From the NCBI RefSeq assembly GCF_038049925.1, contig NZ_CP145809.1:1426001-1490000 (forward strand): DNA of 64,000 nucleotides, written 5' to 3'. The notes under the pieces were generated by a model. That model had not been told where the DNA came from. It did not search any database and saw only the letters and a list, made by a program, of their open reading frames with translations. Shown one piece after another: positions 16,003-23,828 of the stretch. The position numbers and the translations under genes were made by a program. Position 1 is the stretch's first letter; each line of letters starts with the position of its first letter. The stretch comes from Georgenia sp. M64 (lineage in GTDB: Bacteria; Actinomycetota; Actinomycetes; Actinomycetales; Actinomycetaceae).

Positions 16003-17570
16003 CGTACGGTCCTCCGCGGTGGCGGAGCTCCGAACACCTGCGGGGAGAGGGTGATCCCCAGCTCGGTGAAGCGGTCGGTGAACCGGGGGCGGATGCCGGT
16101 GGGAAGGGGACGCCCGAGGAACCGCCCGGTCGGGTCGACGCCGGCGCCGTAGTCGAAGAGGAAGGCGTCCTGGAGCGTCACGGTCTGGCCCTCCATGCCC
16201 TGGACCTCGGTGATGGCGGTCACCCGGCGGGTGCCGTCGCGCAGCCGGGTGAGCTGGACGACGACGTCGACGGCGGAGGCGATCTGCTCCCGGATGGCGC
16301 GGAGTGGCAGGTCCATACCGGCCATGAGGACGAGAGTCTCGAGGCGAGCGATGGCGTCGCGTGGCGAGTTGGCGTGGACGGTCGAGAGCGAGCCGTCGTG
16401 GCCGGTGTTCATGGCCTGGAGCATGTCGAGGCTCTCGCCGCCACGGACCTCGCCGACGACGATGCGGTCGGGGCGCATGCGGAGCGAGTTCTTGACGAGG
16501 TCGCGGATGTTGACCTCGCCCTTCCCCTCGATGTTCGGCGGGCGGCTCTCGAGCCGGACCACGTGCTCCTGCTGGAGCTGCAGCTCGACGGCGTCCTCGA
16601 TGGTGACGATCCGCTCGCCTTCGGGGATGAACGAGGAGAGCACGTTGAGCAGGGTGGTCTTGCCGGTGCCGGTACCGCCCGAGACGATGACGTTGAGGCG
16701 GGCCTCGACACATGCGTGGAGAAGCTCTGCCATCTCCGGCGTGAGCGTGCCGAACGAGATGAGGTCGTCGACCTTGAACGGGTCCTTTGCGAACTTCCGG
16801 ATCGTCAGAGACGACCCGCCGAAGGCCAGTGGCGGAATGATGGCGTTGACGCGCGAGCCGTCGGGAAGGCGCGCGTCGACGAGCGGTGAGGACTCGTCGA
16901 TCCGCCGGCCGACGCGGGAGACGATGCGCTCGATGATCCGGCGTACGTGGTCCTCGGAGGCGAAACGCGCGTCGCTCCGCGTGAGCTTGCCGTGCTGTTC
17001 GACATAGACCATGTCCGGTCCGTTGACCATGATCTCGGTGACGGACGGGTCGTCGAGCAGTCGCTGGAGCGGCCCGTGACCGAGGACGTCGTCCTGAACC
17101 TCGCGGATGAGTCGTTGGCGCTCCTCCGGGGAGAGCGGGACCTTCTCCTCCTCCACCACATGGTTGAGCTCGGTCCGTACCAGCTTGTGGAGCTGGCTCT
17201 CGCTCAGATTGGTGTCGTTGAGCCGGCCACCCATGCGCTCGAACAGTGCTGTGGCGGCACGGTCCTTGAGCTTGAGCAGTGGATCACCGTTCGCTGTCCC
17301 GGCCGGGACGTCGGCGCGACGGGCTGTGGGCACGGTGGTTCTCGCCGAAGCGCTCGACGGGACCTGGGCCGACGGGCTGAGCGGTGCTGCCTCCGCCGAG
17401 AGCCGGTGAGGCTCGCCGGGCGACGTCACGACCTCCGGTCGCCCAGGGGCAGCAGGCGTGCTATCTCCGGGCGCGAGGGCCTGCGGTGGAGCGGACTGCG
17501 CCTCGACCGCATCGGATGGCGCCTTCAGCTCGGGCTCGCGGGCGGCACGGAGCCGCTCTGCCAGGTTCAT
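15999..17570 (-). CDS. tadA: Tad pilus assembly ATPase TadA/CpaF
   Basis: 523 residues from the ATG at 17570, with GAGGT upstream, overlapping the tadZ stop. Secretion ATPase of the VirB11/GspE type that powers Flp pilus assembly on the cytoplasmic face. Residues 1-95 are a Pro/Ala/Ser-rich linker, then a helical N-domain (LNDTNLSESQLHKLVRTEL), the FGGSSLTIRKF segment, Walker A GGTGTGKTT at about 298-306, Asp box IVTIEDAVELQL, Walker B IVVGEVRGGESLDML and the His box TGHDGSLSTVHANSPRDAI. All catalytic motifs are intact. Confidence 0.95.
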   Translation of the reverse strand: MNLAERLRAAREPELKAPSDAVEAQSAPPQALAPGDSTPAAPGRPEVVTSPGEPHRLSAEAAPLSPSAQVPSSASARTTVPTARRADVPAGTANGDPLLKLKDRAATALFERMGGRLNDTNLSESQLHKLVRTELNHVVEEEKVPLSPEERQRLIREVQDDVLGHGPLQRLLDDPSVTEIMVNGPDMVYVEQHGKLTRSDARFASEDHVRRIIERIVSRVGRRIDESSPLVDARLPDGSRVNAIIPPLAFGGSSLTIRKFAKDPFKVDDLISFGTLTPEMAELLHACVEARLNVIVSGGTGTGKTTLLNVLSSFIPEGERIVTIEDAVELQLQQEHVVRLESRPPNIEGKGEVNIRDLVKNSLRMRPDRIVVGEVRGGESLDMLQAMNTGHDGSLSTVHANSPRDAIARLETLVLMAGMDLPLRAIREQIASAVDVVVQLTRLRDGTRRVTAITEVQGMEGQTVTLQDAFLFDYGAGVDPTGRFLGRPLPTGIRPRFTDRFTELGITLSPQVFGAPPPRRTVR

Positions 17571-18784
17571 CGTGACCTCGCCAGGCTCAGCCCGCGCGAC
17601 CGGACATGCTTCCCACGCCGCGCGGCCTGGTCGGCGCCAGCGGTGAAGGTGCCGACCAGCTGTAGGAGCTTCTTTGTCATCGGGTCCTTGCCGGGTTCCT
17701 GGAGAAGTGGGATCCCCTGGTTGATCGAGGTCAGGACCTGAGGTGAGACGGGGAGCTCGAGGTCGACGTCCCGGCCGATCGTGACGCTCACGTCCTTGGT
17801 GGACAGGCCGCCACGCGGATCGCACATGTTCAGGACGACCTGGCTGGGGAGATCACCGAAGCCGAGCTCTCCGAGGATGTCCAGCTCCTTACGCATGCCC
17901 CGGATCCCGGGGACGTCCATGCTCGTCAGCAGGATCAGGTCGGTGGTCCTGTCGATCGAGGCGAGTGTGTGCTCGGAAAGACCGGGCGCGGTGTCCACCA
18001 CGACGTAGCGGAACTGCGACGCGAGCATCGTCAGAAGCCGGCCGACCTCCTCGCCGCTGATGGTGTCAGCCACGGCGGGCGACTCCGGTGCGCAGATGGC
18101 GTACAGGCCGGTGTCATGAAGGCTGAGGAAGGTCTTCAGGGCCATCGTGTCCTGGGCGGCGGTGCCTCTCACGGTGTCGACAAGGGAGTACTCGGGCGCG
18201 AGGTTCAGCGCGGTGGCCACATCCCCGAACTGGACGTCAAGATCGACGATGACGGTCGAGGCCGGCTCCGCCAATGCGAGACCGACCGCGAGGTTCGTCG
18301 AGACGGTCGTCTTGCCCACACCACCCTTGGGAGACACGACGCTGATGACCCGGCCGGCGGTCTGGAAAGGTTCGGGTCGCGGAGCGTCGGGGGAGGCGAA
18401 CGTCTGCAGCGGGGCCACCGCGGCACTCGCCCGGTCGAGGACGAGCTGGATGTCCTGGATGTCGGCGCGCGGGTGGAGCACGTCGCGCACACCGGCGCGC
18501 AGAGCTGCGAGGCCGATCTCCTCTTCGAGCTCACTGACCAGGACCAGCGCGATGCGCGGGAAATCTTCGGAGATCGATGCGGACAGGCTGAGCGCGGGGG
18601 ACGGGTTGTCACCCGAGTCCAGAACGACCACATCCGGCAGCGGCGCTCCGTCGAGGTGCTGGAACAGCTCTGCGGCATTAATGGGAAGCGCGCCGAGCGG
18701 CACCGCAAAGTACGCTCCGCCGGTCGCGTAAGAAAAGCGCTCCCGGAACGTGGCCGAGGGTGTGGCGAGCAGGATGCGGGTCAT
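17567..18784 (-). CDS. tadZ: TadZ/CpaE-like localisation ATPase
   Basis: 405 residues. The N-terminal receiver-like domain (about 1-125) resembles the atypical receiver of CpaE (DVVVLDSG; ALVLVSELEEE). The C-terminal MinD/ParA-like ATPase has the deviant Walker A SPKGGVGKTT at about 151-160, then LDVQFGDVATALNL, and YVVVDTAPGLSEHTLASIDRTTDLILLTSMDVPGIRG. It positions the Tad machine at the membrane. The gene is coupled on both sides: the start overlaps the rcpC stop (ATGA) and the stop overlaps the tadA start. Confidence 0.92.
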   Translation of the reverse strand: MTRILLATPSATFRERFSYATGGAYFAVPLGALPINAAELFQHLDGAPLPDVVVLDSGDNPSPALSLSASISEDFPRIALVLVSELEEEIGLAALRAGVRDVLHPRADIQDIQLVLDRASAAVAPLQTFASPDAPRPEPFQTAGRVISVVSPKGGVGKTTVSTNLAVGLALAEPASTVIVDLDVQFGDVATALNLAPEYSLVDTVRGTAAQDTMALKTFLSLHDTGLYAICAPESPAVADTISGEEVGRLLTMLASQFRYVVVDTAPGLSEHTLASIDRTTDLILLTSMDVPGIRGMRKELDILGELGFGDLPSQVVLNMCDPRGGLSTKDVSVTIGRDVDLELPVSPQVLTSINQGIPLLQEPGKDPMTKKLLQLVGTFTAGADQAARRGKHVRSRGLSLARSR

Positions 18785-19557
18785 TGGTAGATGTTCCCGC
18801 CGTTGACGATTCTCGAGCCGTCGGTGGGCGCGTCAGCGGGCTCCCGCGACAGCCAGATCGATCCCCACTCGGATCCAAACACGACCTTCTCGGCGTCGGG
18901 TGCACTCACGGCGAGCGTGACCATGATCTGTTCCGACGGCACCGCCTCGACAGCCGTACCCGGCTCAGCGGGCTCCTCAGCGCGGGTGTCGGCGACTGCC
19001 GCGGCATCAGTGGGCGCGGTGACCTCAACCACGCCGCCCTGGACGCGAGTGACGAGTACCTTGTTGAGGACCAACTTGGTCTGTTGCACCTCGTCGATCT
19101 CGAACGACTCGAAGATGGCCACCGTCTCGCCTGCCGCCAGGTGCCCACCGATGACCCGACGGGGCTCGAGCTGGATGGTGATCTCGTGCATCCCGGCCGG
19201 AACCACCACCTCGTCGGCCTGTGCGGTGACGACATCCTCGGGCGGTGCGAAGCGGTGAGCGGAGAGCTGCTCGCCTGCCACAATGTCGGCGGTCGTGAGC
19301 TCGCCGTCCACCTCCGCGATCGAGGTGAGCGCCCCAGGCGCGACTGCGGTGCCCGGAACCGACGACGACGCGGTCATCTCGAGGAGCTGCTCGGCGGTCG
19401 TTCCCGCCGGGATGTCCACCGTGGCGATGAGCACCGTAGACGGCTCAAGGTCGGCGACCGCGCGCTCATCCGAGGCTCCGACGTAGCTGACAAGAAGGAC
19501 CGCGCCAAGGCCGGCCAGGACGACGGCCACGAGGGCCGCGATGAGTCGGCGGTTCAC
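18781..19557 (-). CDS. rcpC: RcpC/CpaB-like pilus assembly protein (SAF domain)
   Basis: 258 residues from the GTG at 19557, with GAGAG upstream. One N-terminal membrane anchor (LIAALVAVVLAGLGAVLLVSYVG), then a SAF/CpaB region (TVLIATVDIPAGTTAEQLLEM; GELTTADIVAGEQLSAHRFAPPED; IQLEPRRVIGGHLAAGETVAIF). In diderms the partner is the RcpA secretin; there is none here, so in this monoderm the protein probably guides the pilus through the wall. The C-terminus MVTLAVSAPDAEKVVFGSEWGSIWLS is the CpaB C-domain. Confidence 0.87.
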   Translation of the reverse strand: MNRRLIAALVAVVLAGLGAVLLVSYVGASDERAVADLEPSTVLIATVDIPAGTTAEQLLEMTASSSVPGTAVAPGALTSIAEVDGELTTADIVAGEQLSAHRFAPPEDVVTAQADEVVVPAGMHEITIQLEPRRVIGGHLAAGETVAIFESFEIDEVQQTKLVLNKVLVTRVQGGVVEVTAPTDAAAVADTRAEEPAEPGTAVEAVPSEQIMVTLAVSAPDAEKVVFGSEWGSIWLSREPADAPTDGSRIVNGGNIYQ

Positions 19558-19565
19558 AATTTCTC

Positions 19566-20543
19566 TCAGTCTGTGAGGCTTACGACTTCGCTGCCGAAGT
19601 CGTAGTCGGGGTCGGTGCCGTAGTCAAAAGCCGCAGTTGAGTCCACGTACTCTTCGAAGTATCCACGGATGCAAGTGTTCACCGACTGCGGGCACGTGAG
19701 GCCCCACTGCTCTCCGCCGTTGCCGGTGAAGTCGTAGCCCTTGATGTGAAATGCGGCGTAGCCGCTGATGGTGAACCAGCCGTTGTTGCCCTCTCCACCG
19801 GAGTTGTCGAAAAGGGGCAGCAGGACGACCTTGTCGCGAGCGTCGACGAGGTCTGCCCAGTCGCAACCGGTCGAGATGCTATTTCCCGGGTCAGAGGCGA
19901 TGTCCTCGCCGGCCTTGGTGATGGCATCACAAGTCCCGGGAACTGTCTCAAGCCAGCCGAATCCACCGGGCACGTGGTTGCCGGACTGTGGCATCTCGCA
20001 GGGCCAGTCGTCCGGCAGGTCATTCTCCTTGAGGTCTTTCGACCGCAGGATCGTCAGCGGCTCCGGAGCGTCCGCGAGACCGCCTTGGCTCTGTACTTGA
20101 TGGTCGAACTCGCACTCGTTGAGGGCGAGAGGAAGAATGGGAATTCCGCCGGTGGGGTATCCCCAGCTAGCTGTGGCCGAGGCTTGCACATTGGTCTCAT
20201 CGATCCCCAGGACAGGCGCGAACCAGTGCTCCGCAGTGCCCGTGGTGTCGACGGTGACGGTGCCGGTCGTGGGCGTGACGGGCGTCGATGTGGCTGCCGC
20301 GTCCGCGTCATCGACGTTCGCCGCGGTGAAGGTCGCGGCAGTGGTGCTCGGTGTTTTGCAGTCGCCTCGAGCGCAGTCCTGTGCTATTGCCAGGGCGCTC
20401 GCGTCCGCAGCGAGTTGGAGTTCCCGGCGCTCAGCGTTGATAGCAGCGATGTCTATGGACACGGCGGCGAACCCCACCAAGACAACCATGAGGAGGGCAA
20501 CAAGGACCGCGATGGCGCCGCGTTCGTCTTTTAGCCGTTGCAT
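19566..20543 (-). CDS. tadG: TadG-like minor pseudopilin with large extracellular domain
   Basis: 325 residues. It starts MQRLKDERGAIAVLVALLMVVLVGFAAVSIDIAA, a type IV prepilin-like leader with hydrophobic helix as in TadE/TadG proteins. The mature part is extracellular and Cys-bearing (NECEFDH, DWPCEMP, GTCDAIT, TGCDWAD, LTCPQSVNTC), so disulphides are likely. It has no recognisable von Willebrand domain, unlike long TadG proteins. The start overlaps tadE by 13 bases. G+C is lower than the window average near its 5' end (37 of 60 bases at 20401-20460). Confidence 0.8.
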   Translation of the reverse strand: MQRLKDERGAIAVLVALLMVVLVGFAAVSIDIAAINAERRELQLAADASALAIAQDCARGDCKTPSTTAATFTAANVDDADAAATSTPVTPTTGTVTVDTTGTAEHWFAPVLGIDETNVQASATASWGYPTGGIPILPLALNECEFDHQVQSQGGLADAPEPLTILRSKDLKENDLPDDWPCEMPQSGNHVPGGFGWLETVPGTCDAITKAGEDIASDPGNSISTGCDWADLVDARDKVVLLPLFDNSGGEGNNGWFTISGYAAFHIKGYDFTGNGGEQWGLTCPQSVNTCIRGYFEEYVDSTAAFDYGTDPDYDFGSEVVSLTD

Positions 20544-20902
20544 CTCATTGTCGCCTTTCCCGTGATTTCAACTTCTCCGAAGAAAATGAGATCTACGTCG
20601 TGAGTGACCGTCACGGTCGCAGGATCAGTGGTGCCCTCACAGGTCGAAGGTGTGACAGTGACTTCATTGCTGGTTAGTGACACAGAAGTGGCGACATCAA
20701 CTGCGGCGGATTTGGCTTGGGTGACGTCACTGTGGATCGCCATCGTCCGGACGCCGACGCGCGCGGCATCGGCCAACACGGTCTGCACGTTGTAAGCTCG
20801 CCCGAATTCCGCGATTCCAACTACCAGAAGCAGGAGGATAGGCAGTATCAGAGCAAATTCGACAGCTGAAGCACCGCGTTCCTCGGCGTGTACGATTTTC
20901 AC
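20531..20902 (-). CDS. tadE: TadE-like pseudopilin
   Basis: 123 residues. The segment ERGASAVEFALILPILLLLVVGIAEFGRAYNVQ is a TadE prepilin motif with Glu at position +5 after the putative processing site Gly/Ala. The remainder is a short extracellular beta-rich part with two Cys (STCEGTT, MRCNG). It lies 72 bases after flp and overlaps tadG. Its G+C is far below the window: three 60-base lines (20581-, 20641-, 20821-) contain 33, 29 and 31 G+C, against 48 in a trp line (55261-). This may mark recent acquisition or relaxed codon choice. Confidence 0.88.
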   Translation of the reverse strand: MKIVHAEERGASAVEFALILPILLLLVVGIAEFGRAYNVQTVLADAARVGVRTMAIHSDVTQAKSAAVDVATSVSLTSNEVTVTPSTCEGTTDPATVTVTHDVDLIFFGEVEITGKATMRCNG

Positions 20903-20920
20903 TCGCTCCTCCAGTCAACG

Positions 20921-20952
20921 CGCCCGGCGCAGCGGGTTCACTACGCCGGGCG
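20921..20952 (-). terminator. Intercistronic hairpin between flp and tadE
   Basis: A perfect 9-bp stem (20921-20929 with 20944-20952) with a 14-base loop lies just after the flp stop. It could act as a partial terminator or RNA stabiliser, so that the major pilin is made in excess over the assembly genes. Confidence 0.5.
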
Positions 20953-20974
20953 TCGGATCGCGAGGGTTACGGCG

Positions 20975-21187
20975 TCACGCGACCGTGCCGCCGAGCGAGG
21001 TCACGATGCTCCTGAAGAGTTCGTTCAGCCGTCCGCCAAGAGCGGTGACAGCGACGATGATAACGACGGCGATGAGGCCGACCATGAGGCCGTACTCGAC
21101 GGCGGTGGCGCCGCGCTCCTTGCGGCCCTCGAAGCGGTCACCGACGACGGTGAGCATGGTCATGACGAATGCGGCTGCACGGTTCAT
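20975..21187 (-). CDS. flp: Flp-family major pilin
   Basis: 70 residues from the ATG at 21187, preceded by AGAGAG. The leader of about 26 residues ends in KERG, followed by ATAVEYGLMVGLIAVVIIVAVTALG: the canonical Flp processing site Gly26/Ala27 with Glu at +5 and Tyr at +6, then the hydrophobic assembly helix. The mature pilin is about 44 residues. It is the first gene of the nine-gene operon flp-tadE-tadG-rcpC-tadZ-tadA-tadB-tadC-tadV. A longer reading frame upstream is not coding-like. Confidence 0.95.
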   Translation of the reverse strand: MNRAAAFVMTMLTVVGDRFEGRKERGATAVEYGLMVGLIAVVIIVAVTALGGRLNELFRSIVTSLGGTVA

Positions 21188-21612
21188 GTCAAGAACTCTC
21201 TGTGAGTGGATGCTCTCCGGCAGGACCGGAGCGGATGTGCATGCCGACTTGCAGGGGGTGGAAATCGGCGCTGCAGCGCTGACACTTGCAGAACTTTGCA
21301 GCATCTGCAAGCACTTTGGAGCGGCAAACTTGCTCTGAAGCGAAGTTGTGATAGTTCGACCTGACCTGCAACGCCGGTGGACGGCTCGAGGAGCGTTCCC
21401 ACAGGTGGGACCTTCGTCCCGCGCGATGTGGCGGATCTCATGACAAGGAGCAGAATCCGGGCTAGCCTCGACACCAGCGAGCACGCCTGGGGGCGGGCTG
21501 GCCGGCAGCGCAGATCTCGACGCAGGTGTTCGTCGTTCTCGGGGGAGAGGCGACCATCCCCAGCAGCGCTGGGGGTTTGCCGAAGTTGCAACCACGCGCG
21601 TGAGGAACGGGC
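21188..21612. promoter_or_regulatory. Divergent regulatory region between flp operon and TetR gene, with TTGCAG repeats
   Basis: A 425-base stretch without a convincing gene. It holds a cluster of TTGCAG/CTGCAA hexamers: CTTGCAG at 21248-21254, CTTGCAG at 21285-21291, TTTGCAG at 21295-21301 and the inverted CTGCAAG at 21305-21311, with CTGCAA again at 21366-21371. The arrangement looks like a set of binding sites for a dimeric regulator. Its G+C is also lower than that of the flanking housekeeping genes. Confidence 0.5.
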
Positions 21613-22254
21613 ATGGACTCCCCTGACATGGGCTTGCGAGAGCTCAAGAAGCTGATGACGCGAGAGACGATCGCGGACGCCGCCCTCAAGCTGGCGCTGG
21701 AGCACGGGATGGACAACCTGACGATCGACGAGATCGCAAGGTTGGCCTTCGTCTCGCCGCGGACCTTCTCCAACTACTTCGCGTCCAAGGAGGAGGCGGT
21801 CGTCGCCGCTGACGCCCCCCGCTGGGCGGGCTTCGTCGACGCCGCCGTGCAGCGGCCAGCCGACGAGCCACCGCTAGAGGTCCTGCGCCAAGCGGTCGTC
21901 GGTTCGACCAAGGCGTGGAGTCTCGAGCAGGTGCGCTCCTTCGTCCGCCATCTCGAGCTCGACGAGCAGTTCGCCAGCCTGCGCCCGTACCGCCTCGCCC
22001 AGTACGACGCCCTCGAAGCAGACCTTCGGGCCGTCATCGCCGACCGCACCGGCGCCGACCCGGACACCGACGCCTACCCCGGCCTCGTCAGCGCCGCCGC
22101 CGTCGCGACCATCCGAAGCACCATCGGCCTGTGGATGCGCTCCGGGTCCGCCGCCCGGCGACTGCCCGCCATGCTCGATGAGGGGTTTGCTCAGCTCGCC
22201 TCGGGACTGACCGGATCGAACCACCACCGCAGATCCCGTCGCCGCGGCGCGTGA
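21613..22254 (+). CDS. TetR-family transcriptional regulator, divergent from the Tad pilus operon
   Basis: 213 residues; the ATG at 21613 follows GAGGAA, with a second ATG at 21628 as alternative. The N-terminal helix-turn-helix (LMTRETIADAALKLALEHGMDNLTIDEIARLAFVSPRTFSNYFASKEEAV, about residues 14-62) is clear. The C-terminal region (RSFVRHLELDEQFASLRPYRLAQYDALEADL; TIRSTIGLWMRSGS) matches the MftR-like C-terminal domain found with actinobacterial TetR proteins. It has a basic tail RRSRRRGA. Its position makes it a candidate regulator of the flp operon or of an unlinked gene; its ligand is unknown. Confidence 0.9.
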   Translation: MDSPDMGLRELKKLMTRETIADAALKLALEHGMDNLTIDEIARLAFVSPRTFSNYFASKEEAVVAADAPRWAGFVDAAVQRPADEPPLEVLRQAVVGSTKAWSLEQVRSFVRHLELDEQFASLRPYRLAQYDALEADLRAVIADRTGADPDTDAYPGLVSAAAVATIRSTIGLWMRSGSAARRLPAMLDEGFAQLASGLTGSNHHRRSRRRGA

Positions 22255-22324
22255 GGGCTGCCAGGGCGGCCGGAGCGAGCCGGCAAAGGTGAGCGGTAGT
22301 GCAAGTGAACGTGAGAATTTGACA

Positions 22325-22364
22325 ACGACGAAGGCCCCCGACCGAGGTCGGGGGCCTTCGTCGT
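22325..22364. terminator. Bidirectional terminator between TetR gene and tRNA-Leu
   Basis: A perfect 19-bp stem (22325-22343 with 22346-22364) including a CCCCCGACC/GGTCGGGGG core. It lies downstream of both the plus-strand TetR gene and the minus-strand tRNA, so it can stop both. Confidence 0.85.
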
Positions 22365-22379
22365 CGCTGTCTCAACGAG

Positions 22380-22465
22380 TGTCCGGAGGGGGACTTGAAC
22401 CCCCACGCCCGATAAAGGGCACTAGCACCTCAAGCTAGCGCGTCTGCCTATTCCGCCACCCGGAC
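22380..22465 (-). tRNA. tRNA-Leu (anticodon GAG)
   Basis: On the minus strand the gene begins GTCCGGG and the 3' arm ends TCCGGAC with discriminator A at 22380, giving a 7-bp acceptor stem with one G-T pair. The anticodon loop TTGAGGT between CTAGC and GCTAG gives anticodon GAG. A long variable arm (class II, GTGCCC...GGGCGT) and the T-arm GGGGGTTCAAGTCCCCC are present. The CCA end is not encoded. TATCTT near 22532-22537 on the minus strand is a possible -10 about 65 bases upstream. Confidence 0.95.
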
Positions 22466-22691
22466 AGGTGGTGTTTCCCGGCTTCTCGTCCGGCACCTGA
22501 GCACCGTCCGCCCCGCTGGGCAACGCCAGAAAAGATAGCACGCGGCCAGGGGCACCTCCGAACCGCGAGGCGCCCACGACAGGCAGTCGTGACGGACGCC
22601 ACACCTCCAGCTGCTTCGTCTCGTGAGCGGCGGAGCGAGAGCCCGGTTGTCGCCGTCGCACGACCCGCGCCACCCGGTAGCGTCCTGCGCC

Positions 22692-23774
22692 ATGGAGACC
22701 TTCGAGTTGCGCTCGCCCGACGGCGCCGTGGTGCTCAGCACCCCCACCGCCGACGACGTCGATCGCATCAGCGACGTCTGCCAGGAACCGGACATCCAGT
22801 TCTGGACCACCATGCCGAGCCCGTACCGGCGCAGCGACGCCGAGAACTTCGTCACCGGCGTCGTCCCCGCGAGCTGGACGGACGGCTCGCCGGTCTGGGC
22901 GATCCGCGACGACGGCGGTGCGCGGCTCGTCGGCATGATCGGCCTCCACGGCGCCCAGGACGGCAAGGCCGAGATCGGCTACTGGCTCGCCGCCGAGGCG
23001 CGCGGCCGCGGCGTCATGTCCACCGCCGTCGGGCTCGTCCTCGACGCCGGCTTCGACCGGCTGGGCCTGCACACGATCGCCTGGCGCGCCGACGCCGGCA
23101 ACTGGGCCTCCTGGCGAGCGGTCTGGCGCCACGGCTTCCGCAAGGAAGGAACGGTGCGTGCCCTCAACCACTCCCGCGGGGAGTGGAAGGACGGCTGGAT
23201 CGGCACCCTGCTCAGGGACGACCCGCGCACCCCCGCCACACCGTGGGACGGACCCGACCTAGCCACGAGCCCGAGCGACACCGCCGCGGTAGCCCAGGCC
23301 GCCGCGCCGTCGCCCCGCGACCCCGACGCCCTCGTCCGGCAGTTCCACGAGACCTACCACCTGCCCGTCGTCGCCGATGCCCCCAGCGTCGACCGCGACC
23401 GGGTCCACATGCGCATGGCGCTCGTCGCCGAGGAGCTGGCCGAGCTCGTCGAGGCCGTCTACGGCGAGTCCGCCGGGGCAGAGGTCTCCGCAGCCTTCAC
23501 CCGTGCCGTCGCGGCCGACGACGGCACCCGGGACACCGTCGAGGCCGCCGACGCCCTCGGTGACCTCATCTACGTCATCTACGGGATGGCGCTCGAGTGC
23601 GGGATCCCGCTGGACGAGGTCCTCGCTGAGATCCAGGCCTCCAACCTCTCCAAGCTCGGCGAGGACGGCAGGCCCATCTACCGTGAGGACGGGAAGGTGC
23701 TCAAGGGGCCCGGGTTCTTCGCGCCGGACATCGCCGGCGTCCTCGCGCGCCACGGTTTCCGTCCGAAAATGTGA
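22692..23774 (+). CDS. GNAT acetyltransferase fused to a MazG-like pyrophosphohydrolase domain
   Basis: 360 residues from the ATG at 22692; TAGCGT at 22678-22683 is a leaderless-type -10 eight bases upstream. The N-terminal half (about 1-180) is a RimJ/RimL-like N-acetyltransferase with the acetyl-CoA motif EIGYWLAAEARGRGVMSTAV and late motif RADAGNWASWRAVWRHGFRKEG. After an Ala/Pro-rich linker the C-terminal domain (about 200-340) is an all-alpha NTP pyrophosphohydrolase: EELAELVEAVYG (ExxE) and EAADALGDLIYVIYGMALECGIP (ExxD) supply Mg ligands, followed by EIQASNLSKLGEDGRPIYREDGKVLKGPGF as in HisE-like/MazG proteins. The function of the pairing is unknown. The C-terminal domain may clean up a noncanonical nucleotide. 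Confidence 0.85.
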   Translation: METFELRSPDGAVVLSTPTADDVDRISDVCQEPDIQFWTTMPSPYRRSDAENFVTGVVPASWTDGSPVWAIRDDGGARLVGMIGLHGAQDGKAEIGYWLAAEARGRGVMSTAVGLVLDAGFDRLGLHTIAWRADAGNWASWRAVWRHGFRKEGTVRALNHSRGEWKDGWIGTLLRDDPRTPATPWDGPDLATSPSDTAAVAQAAAPSPRDPDALVRQFHETYHLPVVADAPSVDRDRVHMRMALVAEELAELVEAVYGESAGAEVSAAFTRAVAADDGTRDTVEAADALGDLIYVIYGMALECGIPLDEVLAEIQASNLSKLGEDGRPIYREDGKVLKGPGFFAPDIAGVLARHGFRPKM

Positions 23775-23828
23775 CGCGCGGCTGTGCATCTGGTCCGCAT
23801 TGCCGGTGACGCACGGCACAATAGCCCG

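Noticed and set aside
21189-21371. 60-codon minus-strand frame upstream of flp
   Set aside because: It lies over the TTGCAG repeat cluster, has no ribosome site and no recognisable fold; the regulatory interpretation is simpler.
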